Source: Corynebacterium mucifaciens
Lineage (GTDB): Bacteria > Actinomycetota > Actinomycetes > Mycobacteriales > Mycobacteriaceae
Length of the DNA: 64,000 nucleotides
Direction: 5' to 3'
Assembly: GCF_012396315.1 (NCBI RefSeq)
Contig: NZ_JAAXPF010000004.1
Span: 62,001 to 126,000 of the forward strand
Shown: positions 18,409 through 27,014 of the stretch, one piece after another
Numbering within the stretch: position 1 is the first letter of the stretch
Layout: each line of letters opens with the position of its first letter
Notes under the pieces: model-generated
Databases searched by the model: none
What the model was told of the DNA's origin: nothing
The model's input: only the letters and a program-made list of their open reading frames with translations
Translations under genes and position numbers: made by a program

Positions 18409-19830
18409 CTATAGGCGGGTGTCCTCGCCCAGCTGGTGCACGTGGATGGTGTTCGTCGTGCCGGAAACCCCCGGGGGCGTGCCTGCGACGACGACCATGG
18501 TGTCTCCCTCGTTGTACTGCTCCATGGCCAGCAGCTGCCTGTCCACCACCTTGATCATGTCGTCCGTGCCGTGCACGTCCTCGCACAGGAACGTCTCCGC
18601 GCCCCACGTCATGGCCAGCTGCGAGCGCACCTGCTGCACCGGGGTGAACACCAGAAGCGGCAGTTCAGGGTGCAGGCGCGCAACTCGGCGGGCCGTGTCG
18701 CCCGAGGTGGTGAAGGTGACAATCGCCCGCGCGTTGAGCCGGTCCGCAATGTCGTTGGCAGAGTACGACACCACGCCGCGCTTGGTGCGCGGGATGTGGT
18801 TCAGCGGCGGCACGGTCCCCATGGCCTCAGCGGAGCGCACGATGCGGCCCATGGTGCGCACCACATTGTGCGGGTCCACGCCCACCGACGTCTCGCCGGA
18901 GAGCATCACCGCGTCTGCGCCGTCGAGCACCGCGTTGGCAACGTCGGAGGCCTCCGCGCGGGTCGGGCGGGAGTTCTCAATCATCGAGTCGAGCATCTGC
19001 GTTGCGACGATCACCGGCTTGGCGTTCTCGCGCGCAATCTGGATCACGCGCTTTTGCACGGCCGGCACCTGCTCGAGCGGGATCTCCACGCCGAGGTCGC
19101 CGCGCGCGACCATCACGGCGTCGAACGCGAGGATGATGGACTCCAGCGCGTCGACGGCCTCAGGCTTTTCCAGCTTGGCCACGACGGGCACACGCCTACC
19201 AACCTCGTCCATGATCTCGTGCACCAGCTCCACATCTGCAGGCGAGCGCACGAACGACAACGCGATGATGTCCACGCCGAGGCGAAGCGCGAAACGCAGA
19301 TCCGCCTTATCTTTCTCGCTGAGCGCCGGCACAGAAATGTCCATGCCCGGCAGCGAGACGCCCTTGTTGTTGGACACCGGGCCGCCCTCGGTGACGTGGC
19401 AGACGACGTCGTTGCCGTCCACCTCCGTGCACACGAGGCCGACCTTGCCGTCGTCCACGAGCAGGCGGTCCCCCGGCTTCGCGTCCTGGGCAAGCTGCTT
19501 ATACGTGGTGGAGACTCGGTCGTGGGTGCCCTCGACATCGTCGACGGTGATGCGGACGGTTTCGCCGGTCTCCCAGTAGGTTTTCCCGTCGCCCTCGAAC
19601 CGGCCCAAGCGGATCTTCGGGCCCTGCAGGTCGGCGAGGATGCCGACGGCGTGCCCGGTCTCGTCCGTGGCCTCCCGCACCCAGCGGTAGTTCTGCTCGT
19701 GGTCCGGGTAGTCGCCGTGTGAGAAGTTCAGCCTCGCCACGTCCATGCCGTCGCGCACGAGACCGAGAATCGCGTCTTTGCTAGCCACTGCCGGGCCGAG
19801 GGTGCAGACGATCTTTGTTCTTCTATCCAC
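18409..19830 (-). CDS. pyk: Pyruvate kinase
   Basis: Glycolytic enzyme transferring phosphate from phosphoenolpyruvate to ADP. From GTG 19830 ([14 protein letters not shown]) it has 473 residues, the expected length. The frame extends to 19893 inside lgt, but homology begins at this GTG and GGCGAGG lies about 9 nt upstream. Seen: [13 protein letters not shown], the active-site segment IIAKLEK-like [16 protein letters not shown], and [17 protein letters not shown]. It overlaps lgt by 8 nt. The lgt-pyk adjacency is ancestral in corynebacteria and mycobacteria. Confidence 0.96.
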   Translation of the reverse strand: MDRRTKIVCTLGPAVASKDAILGLVRDGMDVARLNFSHGDYPDHEQNYRWVREATDETGHAVGILADLQGPKIRLGRFEGDGKTYWETGETVRITVDDVEGTHDRVSTTYKQLAQDAKPGDRLLVDDGKVGLVCTEVDGNDVVCHVTEGGPVSNNKGVSLPGMDISVPALSEKDKADLRFALRLGVDIIALSFVRSPADVELVHEIMDEVGRRVPVVAKLEKPEAVDALESIILAFDAVMVARGDLGVEIPLEQVPAVQKRVIQIARENAKPVIVATQMLDSMIENSRPTRAEASDVANAVLDGADAVMLSGETSVGVDPHNVVRTMGRIVRSAEAMGTVPPLNHIPRTKRGVVSYSANDIADRLNARAIVTFTTSGDTARRVARLHPELPLLVFTPVQQVRSQLAMTWGAETFLCEDVHGTDDMIKVVDRQLLAMEQYNEGDTMVVVAGTPPGVSGTTNTIHVHQLGEDTRL

Positions 19831-20818
19831 GTGTACCAACCTCGCCTTCGTAGGTGTTTTGCGTGCGGTTTCCCGCCCCACGGTACTCGTCATCCTCCGT
19901 CTCCGCCGTGGAGGAGCTGGTGAACTCCGGGTCCACCTCAGCGGGCGTTTCCTTCCCCTTTGGCCTGGTAAGGAAGAAGATTACGGCCACGATGAACAAC
20001 ATGGCGGAAACCCAAGTATTCACCCGCAGACCGAGAATGAGGTTCGCTTCGTCGCGGCGCATGAACTCGATGAAGAAGCGACCGAGGGTGTATCCGGCGA
20101 CATACAGCCAAAATACCCGGCCGTGGCCGAGGCGGAACCGCTTGTCCGCCCAAATGAGCACGAAGAAGACTGCGACATTCCAGATCAACTCGTACAAGAA
20201 CGTCGGATGCACGCTCGCGATCACCTCGCCGGTGGAGCGGCCGGTCAGTGGTGCGTACTGGCCCGCTTCATTGACGCGGTAGTAAATGTCCAGCGCCCAG
20301 GGCACATCCGTCTCGGCGCCGTAGAGCTCCTGGTTGAAGTAGTTGCCCAGCCTGCCTATGCCCTGAGCGAGGATGACCGTCGGCGCCACTGCATCGGCGA
20401 ACGGGGCCATTGGCAGATGCTTCCTGCGCAGCATCACCCACACCGCAAGTGCGCCGAGCGTGACCGCGCCGATGATACCCAGCCCGCCGGCGGTGATGTT
20501 CAACGCCTGCCAGGGGTTTTTGCCTTCGCCGAAGTATTTCTGGTGGTCCGTGATCACGTGGTACAAACGCCCGCCGATGATGCCGGCGGGGATGGCCACA
20601 ATCGCCGCGTCCCACACCGTCTCCGGGTTGCCGCCGCGCGCCTTGTAGCGCCGCAGCGAGATCGCCATCGCCACGATGATGCCAGTGATGATGCACAGGG
20701 CATATGCGCGAATCGGGATGGGACCGAGGTACCACACACCCTGGGGCGGCGACGGAATGTTGGCCAGGTTCAGCGTTTGCACGCCAATCAGTGTGCCATC
20801 TAGCGCCGGGACGGGCAC
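19823..20818 (-). CDS. lgt: Prolipoprotein diacylglyceryl transferase
   Basis: Membrane enzyme that attaches diacylglycerol to the lipobox cysteine of prolipoproteins, the first step of lipoprotein maturation. At least seven hydrophobic segments are visible, with the Lgt signature [13 protein letters not shown] and the N-terminal hallmark [20 protein letters not shown]. The C-terminal tail of about 60 residues is acidic and hydrophilic. The start is uncertain: GTG 20818 gives 331 residues and overlaps the TrpC-like gene by 19 nt, while GTG 20782 would give a protein closer to usual lengths. The lipoproteins at 27757, 48837, 50871 and 52397 are likely clients. Confidence 0.94.
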   Translation of the reverse strand: MPVPALDGTLIGVQTLNLANIPSPPQGVWYLGPIPIRAYALCIITGIIVAMAISLRRYKARGGNPETVWDAAIVAIPAGIIGGRLYHVITDHQKYFGEGKNPWQALNITAGGLGIIGAVTLGALAVWVMLRRKHLPMAPFADAVAPTVILAQGIGRLGNYFNQELYGAETDVPWALDIYYRVNEAGQYAPLTGRSTGEVIASVHPTFLYELIWNVAVFFVLIWADKRFRLGHGRVFWLYVAGYTLGRFFIEFMRRDEANLILGLRVNTWVSAMLFIVAVIFFLTRPKGKETPAEVDPEFTSSSTAETEDDEYRGAGNRTQNTYEGEVGTRG

Positions 20819-21618
20819 GCGGGGTGCTGCCCCGCCGCGGCGAGGCTGCGGGTTGCGGCGAATATATCGTCCGCGGCCATGACGGCCTCGGCGGCAAGTA
20901 CGGCATCGGCGCCGCAGGAGGCCGCATCGATGAGGTCGCGCGGGTTAGACACCCCGCCGAGGCTGATCTTGATCACTTCGCTCGGAAGACCCGGGGCGAT
21001 CTCTGCAAAGGCGTTCCGGTTCAAGTCGTTGGTGTCGAACGTCCAAGAGTTCACCGCCACCACGGACACCCCGGCGCGAAGGGCCTTGTCCGCCTCCTCC
21101 GGCGTGCGCACTTCCGCCACCGCCACCATGCCGAGGGATTCGGCGCGGTCCACCAGCGCCTCGAGACGGTGCTGGTCCAGGATCCCCACCTGGAGCGGGA
21201 GGGCGTCGGCGCCGTAGCAGCGGGCCTCGTGGATCTGGTACGGGTCCACAATGACGTCGCGGCACACCATCGGCAGCTCCACTGCGGCCCGGGCCTCAGC
21301 CATGTCTGCCAGGGAGCCGTCGAAACGCAGACGCTCCGTTTGGCATGCGATGAGGTGGGCGCCGCCTGCTTCGATGTCGCGGGCGAGCGCGTCGACCGGC
21401 GCGTAGCCGGCGCCGGTGGGGCCGAATACTGGGGAATTGCGTTTGATCTCCACGATCACGCTGCACCCGTGACGCAAAAGCGCCGCCCGTGCATCCCGGG
21501 TCGGCGCCATGTCGCGTGATCGAGCTTTGATCTCTTGGAAGGAAACGGCTGCCTCCCGCTTTGCGACGTCGCGAACCACACCAGCGACGACATCGTCGAG
21601 TGTGCCCGGTGCCGGCAT
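20800..21618 (-). CDS. TrpC-like protein (indole-3-glycerol phosphate synthase homologue) with degenerate active site
   Basis: A 272-residue TIM-barrel protein clearly homologous to indole-3-glycerol phosphate synthase ([26 protein letters not shown]). Glu57, Lys59, Glu169 and Asn190 line up with conserved residues. The catalytic lysine of the usual KDF motif is Arg120 (CRDV), and the ESG motif near the phosphate/indole site reads LGG at 220-222. Both changes should impair the standard reaction. The start ATG 21618 has a strong GGGAGG six bases upstream. Position before lgt equals that of trpC in mycobacteria. It is either a vestigial enzyme or one with a new role. Confidence 0.85.
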   Translation of the reverse strand: MPAPGTLDDVVAGVVRDVAKREAAVSFQEIKARSRDMAPTRDARAALLRHGCSVIVEIKRNSPVFGPTGAGYAPVDALARDIEAGGAHLIACQTERLRFDGSLADMAEARAAVELPMVCRDVIVDPYQIHEARCYGADALPLQVGILDQHRLEALVDRAESLGMVAVAEVRTPEEADKALRAGVSVVAVNSWTFDTNDLNRNAFAEIAPGLPSEVIKISLGGVSNPRDLIDAASCGADAVLAAEAVMAADDIFAATRSLAAAGQHPACPSRR

Positions 21619-21673
21619 GGCTACCTCCCAGTCGCAAGGGGCATGGCCTGTTAGGACTCTGTTAGGGGTAAGG

Positions 21674-22372
21674 CTAGCTGGTGCCCTTGTGGGAGGGGAA
21701 ATCCTGGCCGCCGTCGCCACGTGGATCCGTCGGGTCGATGTCAGCGCTAATGGCGTCCCACAGCACCCGTCCCGAGTTCGGGTCCTCCTCCAAGTCCGCG
21801 TGCACCCTCTCCCGGCGCACGGTCTCTTTCTCGTACTTATTCTGCCGCGGCGAGTCGGTGCCCGGGCGCACAAGCAGCACAAGCCCACCTGCGACGCCGA
21901 GCAGCGCAGCAATGAGTGTCAGCACGGGGCCCAACGGCTGCGTCGCCACCGAGGTGATCTCCGCCCATTCGGCGATCGCCGGGGCGGAGGACGCCTGCTG
22001 GGTGCGGTCTGCGCCCGCGGTCAGCAGCGTGTGCACGCGTTCCGGGTCCGCGCCGGAGACGAGCAGCGTCACCGCCGGCACCGACAACCCCGCCGAGGCC
22101 GCCGCGCAAATGCCACCCACAATGCGCCGCCCAAGGCGGCGGAGGGCAAAGGCCGCCAGCATGCCGGCAAGCAGGAGCACCGCGATGGCGGTAGTCTCCG
22201 TGGACCAGTCTGTCCCGTTGACCGTTACCGTGCCGCCGCCCGAGATGTCGTCGTTGTACTGGGCGTTTACCCACTCCAGCCGGGAAGCGAACCAGGTCAA
22301 TGCGCCCGAAAGTCCGAGCAACGCCGCGCCAGCTCTCGCGGCCTTCTTGTCCGGCGTGTTCTCTGTTGTCAT
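21674..22372 (-). CDS. Trp-biosynthesis-associated membrane protein (TIGR02234 family)
   Basis: A 232-residue integral membrane protein with about four hydrophobic segments (near residues 15-35, 62-82, 85-105 and 145-170) and a charged C-terminal tail. In mycobacteria this family lies between trpE and trpC, and the gene here directly precedes the trpC homologue, which supports the family name; its molecular role is unknown. Its ATG immediately follows the impA stop (TAGATG), with GGAAGG upstream, so it is translated with impA. No trpE, trpB or trpA is present. Confidence 0.82.
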   Translation of the reverse strand: MTTENTPDKKAARAGAALLGLSGALTWFASRLEWVNAQYNDDISGGGTVTVNGTDWSTETTAIAVLLLAGMLAAFALRRLGRRIVGGICAAASAGLSVPAVTLLVSGADPERVHTLLTAGADRTQQASSAPAIAEWAEITSVATQPLGPVLTLIAALLGVAGGLVLLVRPGTDSPRQNKYEKETVRRERVHADLEEDPNSGRVLWDAISADIDPTDPRGDGGQDFPSHKGTS

Positions 22373-23188
22373 CTACTTGCCTTCCTCGCCTTCGCCTTTG
22401 CCTGCCCGGGCCGTCTCTACTGCGCGCATGACTGCGGCGTGGGCACGTGCGGTGCCGACTACTGCCCCGGCTTTCCCGGGCTCCCAGGGGCTCCCGTCGC
22501 CGGCCGTGGCCACTGCTCCGGCGCTGCGGGCGAGCAGGATTCCCGCCGCGTTGTCCCACACATGCGGGGAGAAACTCACCGCGGCTTGGTAGATCCCCTG
22601 GGCCGCAAACGCGAGGTCGATGCCCACCGAGCCACTGATGCGCGGCCGCAAGCCCGCCTGCGTCAACTCGCGGGCGAGGCCCACCCGCTCGCGCGACGGC
22701 AGGTGGTCGCGGTCCCGGGAATACAGGGATCCGATACCGACGTGCTGCACAGCGGCGTCTGCCGCCTCCACTGGCGGCAGCGCGCGGCCGTTGAGGTGCA
22801 CCGGCTCGCCGTCGATAGCTGTCAGCCGCATGCCCAGCAGCGGGGCATCGACCACCGCAGCGACAGGCTGCCCGTGACGCAGCAGAGACACCAAGATCGC
22901 GCAGTTAGGGTTGCCCACGGAGTAATTCGACGTGCCGTCTATCGGATCGACCACCCAGCACGCGCGCTCGCTCAACCGCCCGCCCTGTTCCTCGCCGACA
23001 ACCCCGAATCCGGTCGCCGCTGTGAGCTCTCGCCGCAGCAGCTTCTCCACGGCAAGATCGGCGGCAGTGGCGAAGTCTCCGGGGCCCTTGGTCAACGCCG
23101 GCGCGGCACCCAACTCGTTGATGAAGATTTCGCGGGCAGCGTCGACCGCGGCCTCCGCAGCCTGCAAACTCCCCCTCGTGTCCGCCAC
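22373..23188 (-). CDS. impA: Inositol monophosphatase family protein (ImpA type)
   Basis: A 271-residue magnesium-dependent phosphatase. The metal and phosphate motifs are complete: GEEQGG, WVVDPIDGTSNY and WDNAAGILLARSAG. In actinobacteria impA sits inside the histidine operon between hisA and hisF and is implicated in inositol monophosphate hydrolysis, supplying inositol for phosphatidylinositol and mycothiol. Here it keeps that position although hisA and hisF are gone. It starts at GTG 23188, 4 bp after the hisH-like stop, with only a weak GGGG upstream. Histidinol-phosphatase activity is an alternative, since this family includes HisN. Confidence 0.9.
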   Translation of the reverse strand: MADTRGSLQAAEAAVDAAREIFINELGAAPALTKGPGDFATAADLAVEKLLRRELTAATGFGVVGEEQGGRLSERACWVVDPIDGTSNYSVGNPNCAILVSLLRHGQPVAAVVDAPLLGMRLTAIDGEPVHLNGRALPPVEAADAAVQHVGIGSLYSRDRDHLPSRERVGLARELTQAGLRPRISGSVGIDLAFAAQGIYQAAVSFSPHVWDNAAGILLARSAGAVATAGDGSPWEPGKAGAVVGTARAHAAVMRAVETARAGKGEGEEGK

Positions 23189-23192
23189 GGCG

Positions 23193-23828
23193 CTACCCCA
23201 GCTGCCCGATCCAGCGCCGCAGCACGTCCGAACCAGCCTCCCCGGAACGCTCCGGGTGGAACCGCGCGGCCCACAGCGGCCCGTTCTCTACCGCCGCCAG
23301 CACGGGCAGGCCCTCGACCCAGCTCAGCGTGGGGTACGCGATAAATTCGTCCTCCGCGAGCTCAAAGCTGCTCACACCGGTCCCCGCGTCAAAGACGAAC
23401 TCCTCGCCGCCAGCGAGCATCCGGGATCCCTCGGCCGCGGCGACCGTGGCACGCTCGACCGGAGCCGCCAGCTTAGCGACGCCTCCGGGCCACTCACCGA
23501 ACCCAGCCTGACCTTGCGCGTCTCGCTCGAACAACGCGTCCATGGCGGCGCCGACGGCGAGCACCGGGCGGGAGCCGGCGAGGCGCTGCCCGACCACGCG
23601 GGGCGCGTGGACGCGATTGAACGCCTGCAGCGCCGCAGACGCGTCGCCGCTTGCCGCCAACACCAGCCCGTCGGATGCGACCCCCTCGGCCGGATCCGCC
23701 GTGACAGTGGCATTCACGCCGCACGAAGCGAGCGCGACGCGCAGTTCTTGAATGCAAACATCGTTGCCTGCGAAAGCGTCGAACACCGCCACGGTCGGCG
23801 GTGTCGGGGTGCGAGATGCGTCGCTCAT
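23193..23828 (-). CDS. HisH-like class I glutamine amidotransferase lacking the catalytic cysteine
   Basis: A 211-residue protein recognisable as HisH, the glutaminase subunit of imidazole glycerol phosphate synthase, from VAVFDAFAGN, QRLAGSRPVLAV, GEWPGGVAKL and AAVENGPLWAARFHPERSGEAG. His191 and Glu193 of the triad are in place. The nucleophile position, normally Cys in a GVCVGMQ-like motif, reads AVGAAMD with Gly93, and the oxyanion PGVGAF strand is also lost (LAASGDASA). It cannot act as a glutaminase. The hisF partner is not here. TACACT lies 8 nt upstream of the ATG and would drive the whole hisH-like to pyk series. Confidence 0.83.
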   Translation of the reverse strand: MSDASRTPTPPTVAVFDAFAGNDVCIQELRVALASCGVNATVTADPAEGVASDGLVLAASGDASAALQAFNRVHAPRVVGQRLAGSRPVLAVGAAMDALFERDAQGQAGFGEWPGGVAKLAAPVERATVAAAEGSRMLAGGEEFVFDAGTGVSSFELAEDEFIAYPTLSWVEGLPVLAAVENGPLWAARFHPERSGEAGSDVLRRWIGQLG

Positions 23829-23836
23829 GAGTGCGT

Positions 23837-23842
23837 AGTGTA
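23837..23842 (-). promoter_or_regulatory. -10 element of the hisH-like/impA/trpC-like operon
   Basis: TACACT, 8 nt before ATG 23828. Confidence 0.45.
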
Positions 23843-23854
23843 GCCCCGCGCCGC

Positions 23855-25153
23855 CTACCGGCCCCTGCGCGGGTAGTGCCGCGGGGCCTGCACCGCCTTG
23901 AGCCGCGCCGAGAGGTTATTCACTTCCACCACCCGGTGGCGGCCCAGCTGGCGGTCAAGCAACGTGATGGCCAAACCGATGGCGATCACGCCCGAGGCGA
24001 TGCCGAAGACGGGCGCGAACGCCATCTGCGTCACCAACATGCCGTAGACGGCGGAGCCCAGGCCAGTGCCGCCGTCGAAGCCGATGTTCCACACCGCGGA
24101 CGCCTCCGACGTTTTGTGGCGCGGCAGGCGGTAGAACAACAACGTCAGCGCCTCGTTCTGCACACCCCCGAAGCCCGCACCGTAAAACAGCGCGGCGATG
24201 AGCATCGTCCACGCCGGCAGCTGCATGAAGAGAATGACGGCCATGAGCGCGACACCGATGGCGGCGGTGATTTGGAACGGAATGAGCACGGTGCCCGGGT
24301 AGCCGCGGCGGTCCATGATGCGCCCTGCCACGTACCGCGAAATCATCGCCGCGAAGTTGAGCGCGCCGAGCATGACACCGGCAAGCGCCGCGCCGGAGAC
24401 TGGGTCCAGCTCGCGCATGGAAACGGGCAGGAAGTTCGTGATCGCGCCGTAGGCGGTGGTGACGAACATCAGGGCCAGGGCCGGAACGAGCGCGAGGTGC
24501 CACATTGGCACGCGGACGCTTTGCCCGGTCTCGGCGTCCGGCTCCGGCGTCGGGATGGTGGGGATAGCAAAACACGCGGCGAGCGAGACCGCGCCGATAG
24601 CCGTGGCGATGATGTACACCGCGTTGTAACCGATGACATCCACCAACGCCAGGCCGGACGGCAGCGCGACCATCTGGGCAAGGCCCACCACCACGCCGAA
24701 GATGCCGGTGGCGCTACCGAGGAGCCGAAGCGGAACCAGCTCGGCGACGATCGCGGCTTCAGCGACGGACAGTGCGCCGAATCCGACGCCGCGGATAGCA
24801 CTGACGGTGAGCAGGGGCGCCGGCTCCATCCCGATCATGTAGCCCAGCGCGGGGATGCCCAGCAGCAACGACGCGACCGCGATAACCCAACGGTAGCCGA
24901 CGGTTTTCAACGCCTTTGGGACGAAGACCTGGGTGATCACCGTGGCCAGCATGAACACTCCGGTGGACAGGCCAGCCAGAGAAGCCGGCTGATCGGCGTC
25001 GATGACAGCGGTGGGCACCACAGGCAGCAACAGCGCCCACGCCGCGAAGGCCGAGGCGACGGCGATGAGCACTGGAACGAGGCCGCGGGCGCGCCACACG
25101 TTGGTCAGGGACTCAACCTCGCCGCGGGTCAGCGGTGCGTTGGACCATGCCAC
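23855..25153 (-). CDS. Major facilitator superfamily transporter
   Basis: A 432-residue permease with about twelve hydrophobic segments, consistent with a complete MFS fold, and a hydrophilic C-terminal tail. Features include the arginine-bearing loop GRIMDRRGYPG after TM8 in the second half and a conserved first-helix region. Translation starts at GTG 25153: GGAGGTGA lies 6 nt upstream within the end of the preceding small gene, and an in-frame stop excludes a longer form. It is the first large gene upstream of the hisH-like gene. Substrate not predictable; drug or metabolite efflux is the usual role for such proteins. Confidence 0.85.
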   Translation of the reverse strand: MAWSNAPLTRGEVESLTNVWRARGLVPVLIAVASAFAAWALLLPVVPTAVIDADQPASLAGLSTGVFMLATVITQVFVPKALKTVGYRWVIAVASLLLGIPALGYMIGMEPAPLLTVSAIRGVGFGALSVAEAAIVAELVPLRLLGSATGIFGVVVGLAQMVALPSGLALVDVIGYNAVYIIATAIGAVSLAACFAIPTIPTPEPDAETGQSVRVPMWHLALVPALALMFVTTAYGAITNFLPVSMRELDPVSGAALAGVMLGALNFAAMISRYVAGRIMDRRGYPGTVLIPFQITAAIGVALMAVILFMQLPAWTMLIAALFYGAGFGGVQNEALTLLFYRLPRHKTSEASAVWNIGFDGGTGLGSAVYGMLVTQMAFAPVFGIASGVIAIGLAITLLDRQLGRHRVVEVNNLSARLKAVQAPRHYPRRGR

Positions 25154-25154
25154 C

Positions 25155-25334
25155 TCACATCACCTCCACGAGGACGAGCACCGCAAGGACGACCGCCATC
25201 ACGGCCAGTGACGCCAACACAGCGGTGGCGGCCCGGGACGCGCCGCGTTGGTAGCTAGACCACACTCCACCGACGAGAAGCCCCGCCACAAGGCTGAGCA
25301 CGACCACCAGAACCGGGTTCCCGACTGCGGACAC
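25155..25334 (-). CDS. Small two-helix membrane protein
   Basis: A 59-residue protein with two hydrophobic helices (about residues 5-27 and 37-58) separated by a short basic loop SYQRGASR. I place the start at GTG 25334, which has a perfect AAGGAGGT 7 nt upstream; the frame is open to 25409 but those extra codons lie over that ribosome binding site and a 14-bp tandem repeat. Its end carries the MFS ribosome binding site, so the two are coupled. It may be a small partner of the transporter, but nothing in the sequence proves this. Confidence 0.65.
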   Translation of the reverse strand: MSAVGNPVLVVVLSLVAGLLVGGVWSSYQRGASRAATAVLASLAVMAVVLAVLVLVEVM

Positions 25335-25346
25335 CGCAATGACCTC

Positions 25347-25374
25347 CTTGTACATCCGACCTTGTACATCCGAC
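25347..25374. repeat. Perfect tandem duplication of 14 bp
   Basis: CTTGTACATCCGAC occurs twice head to tail at 25347-25360 and 25361-25374, between the -10 box and the start of the small membrane protein gene. Confidence 0.9.
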
Positions 25375-25388
25375 GTGATACCGCCGAC

Positions 25389-25394
25389 ATTGTA
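25389..25394 (-). promoter_or_regulatory. -10 element of the small membrane protein/MFS operon
   Basis: TACAAT on the minus strand, about 55 nt before GTG 25334; gives a leader that contains the 14-bp tandem repeat. Confidence 0.45.
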
Positions 25395-25438
25395 GACCTC
25401 AGACAGCACGCGGCCGGCTCAGCCTCATCTTCGAGCGC

Positions 25439-25444
25439 TATGCT
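25439..25444 (+). promoter_or_regulatory. -10 element of the YbjN-domain gene
   Basis: TATGCT, 6 nt before ATG 25451. Confidence 0.4.
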
Positions 25445-25450
25445 CACTCC

Positions 25451-26488
25451 ATGGGAAAGCACGCTGCGCCCGCCGAAAACACGCACCCGACTGAAGTTGA
25501 GCTCGAGCGGGTTGCGTCCCTGCTTGAGAGCCTCGGGTTCGAACCGCTGGTGCGCCCCGACCGCCTCGTCGTGGGCGCGCACGCGTTCATCGCGTCCTTC
25601 TGGGTGGACTACAACCGGCCGATGTGCCTGGTATTCGACACCATGGACCGGATTCCCACCGATTTCGAGCACTCCACGGCACTCGCCCGCTTCATCAACA
25701 CCTGGAACCACGACCGTGTCGGCCCCTGCGCCTCGTACCGCCTCGCGGAGTCCGGAGATGTGCGGGTGAACATGCGTCGCGGAATACATATCAAGCACGG
25801 GCTTAGCGACGAGCAGCTGGCCGCCGAACTGATCGACTGCTTCGAGCACGCCGCCGCGTTCTACCTGCAGCTGCGCGAGCGCTTTCTCGACGCGGGCTTA
25901 GACCAACCCCTGCCGCCTCAGCTCATGCGACTGCAGGACTCAGACGTGCTGCTGGGGCGCCACCCGTCGCTGCGCCACCTGCCCCGGGACACTGACCCGG
26001 ATGTCGCCGCCGTCCCCGAGCTGTACAGCGCGGTCGACGACGCGCTCGGCCCCGTGGATGTGCACGACCTCACGGCCGCGCTCGAGCGGCTGGCGTTCAG
26101 CTACGGCGTGGACCACGACGGCATTATCGCCACCGGAGTCAACGGTGTCGCGTTCGCGCTGACCATCGACGGTGAGCCCGGGTCTCGCTACGCCCGCGTT
26201 ACCGGCATGTGGGACACGGGCCGCGACGCGCTGTCCGACTTTTTGCCGCTGTGGCTTGTGTGCAACGACGTCAACGAGCGGACCTGCGCCACCGCGGCGT
26301 ACCTGCACGAATTCGACGGAGTAGTGCACATGCACGCGGAATCAACCTTCATGGTGGCCGAAGGGGCGACCCCTTCTCAGATTGCCGAGTTCGTCATCTC
26401 GGCGATGGCGGCGTGTTTGGCCGCGATCGACCACGTGAGCCAGCAGGTCTCCGGGCAGTCGGTGGTGGACTGGCCTGGCAGTCCCTGA
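25451..26488 (+). CDS. YbjN domain-containing protein
   Basis: A 345-residue soluble protein that looks like two YbjN domains in tandem: one around residues 12-140 (VASLLESLGFEP...IASFWVDYNRPMCLVF...FINTWN) and one around 200-330 (LERLAFSYGVDHDGIIATG...LSDFLPLWLVCNDVNERTCA). YbjN domains share a fold with type III secretion chaperones and are common in actinobacteria, with no agreed biochemical role. No signal peptide or membrane helix. It converges with a membrane protein gene with a single base between the two stops. Confidence 0.75.
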   Translation: MGKHAAPAENTHPTEVELERVASLLESLGFEPLVRPDRLVVGAHAFIASFWVDYNRPMCLVFDTMDRIPTDFEHSTALARFINTWNHDRVGPCASYRLAESGDVRVNMRRGIHIKHGLSDEQLAAELIDCFEHAAAFYLQLRERFLDAGLDQPLPPQLMRLQDSDVLLGRHPSLRHLPRDTDPDVAAVPELYSAVDDALGPVDVHDLTAALERLAFSYGVDHDGIIATGVNGVAFALTIDGEPGSRYARVTGMWDTGRDALSDFLPLWLVCNDVNERTCATAAYLHEFDGVVHMHAESTFMVAEGATPSQIAEFVISAMAACLAAIDHVSQQVSGQSVVDWPGSP

Positions 26489-26489
26489 G

Positions 26490-27014
26490 TTACCCTTCCT
26501 GGGAGTACGCGAGGAGGTTTGCGGTCCAACACACCAGCACCGCCGCGAAAGGCCCAGCCGCCCACGCGGCGCCGGGGCGCACGGGAGGGACCAAGGTCAC
26601 CGAGTCGCCGTTAGCAAGCGCCTCCGGATCCGGCAGCGGATGCGCGAGCGCGACAAACCAATCCCCAAACACGTACAGGGCAAATGCCGCTATCGCGCTC
26701 ACAACGCCAGCCCACAACAGCCACGCAACTCCCCCAGCAGTCTTGCCTTTGCGGGTTGCCCTGACTGCCGCCGCGGCCACAATAACCCCCGCCAGCGCCG
26801 TAAGCAGGGCGAAGGAGCCGTAACCCGCAAACTCCACGTTCACCGGGCTAAGCGCTTGGTCCACCTGCACCCCGGAGCCTTCGACTTGGCCGACGTAGGC
26901 CGGCCGCACCAACGCCCATACCGCGCCGCCGAGGATGCCTAAAACACAACCGAGCGCCAGGAGCCCAGCCCCGGCGCCCAGTGCAGACCTGCGCTTTAGT
27001 TGCACAGTTTCCAA
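26490..27014 (-). CDS. Four-helix membrane protein, probably DUF2567 family
   Basis: A 174-residue protein with four hydrophobic segments (about 12-36, 64-86, 94-118 and 148-170) and a short extracytoplasmic segment between the first two (ALVRPAYVGQVEGSG) of the kind found in actinobacterial DUF2567 proteins. I am not certain of the family. It starts at TTG 27014, with AAGGA 9 nt upstream, inside the end of the lipoprotein gene, so the two are coupled. GTG 27005 is an alternative start. Function unknown. Confidence 0.65.
   Translation of the reverse strand: METVQLKRRSALGAGAGLLALGCVLGILGGAVWALVRPAYVGQVEGSGVQVDQALSPVNVEFAGYGSFALLTALAGVIVAAAAVRATRKGKTAGGVAWLLWAGVVSAIAAFALYVFGDWFVALAHPLPDPEALANGDSVTLVPPVRPGAAWAAGPFAAVLVCWTANLLAYSQEG

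Noticed and set aside
20800-21618. Ordinary tryptophan-pathway trpC
   Set aside because: Catalytic Lys and Glu are replaced and no other trp enzyme gene is present, so the plain label would mislead.
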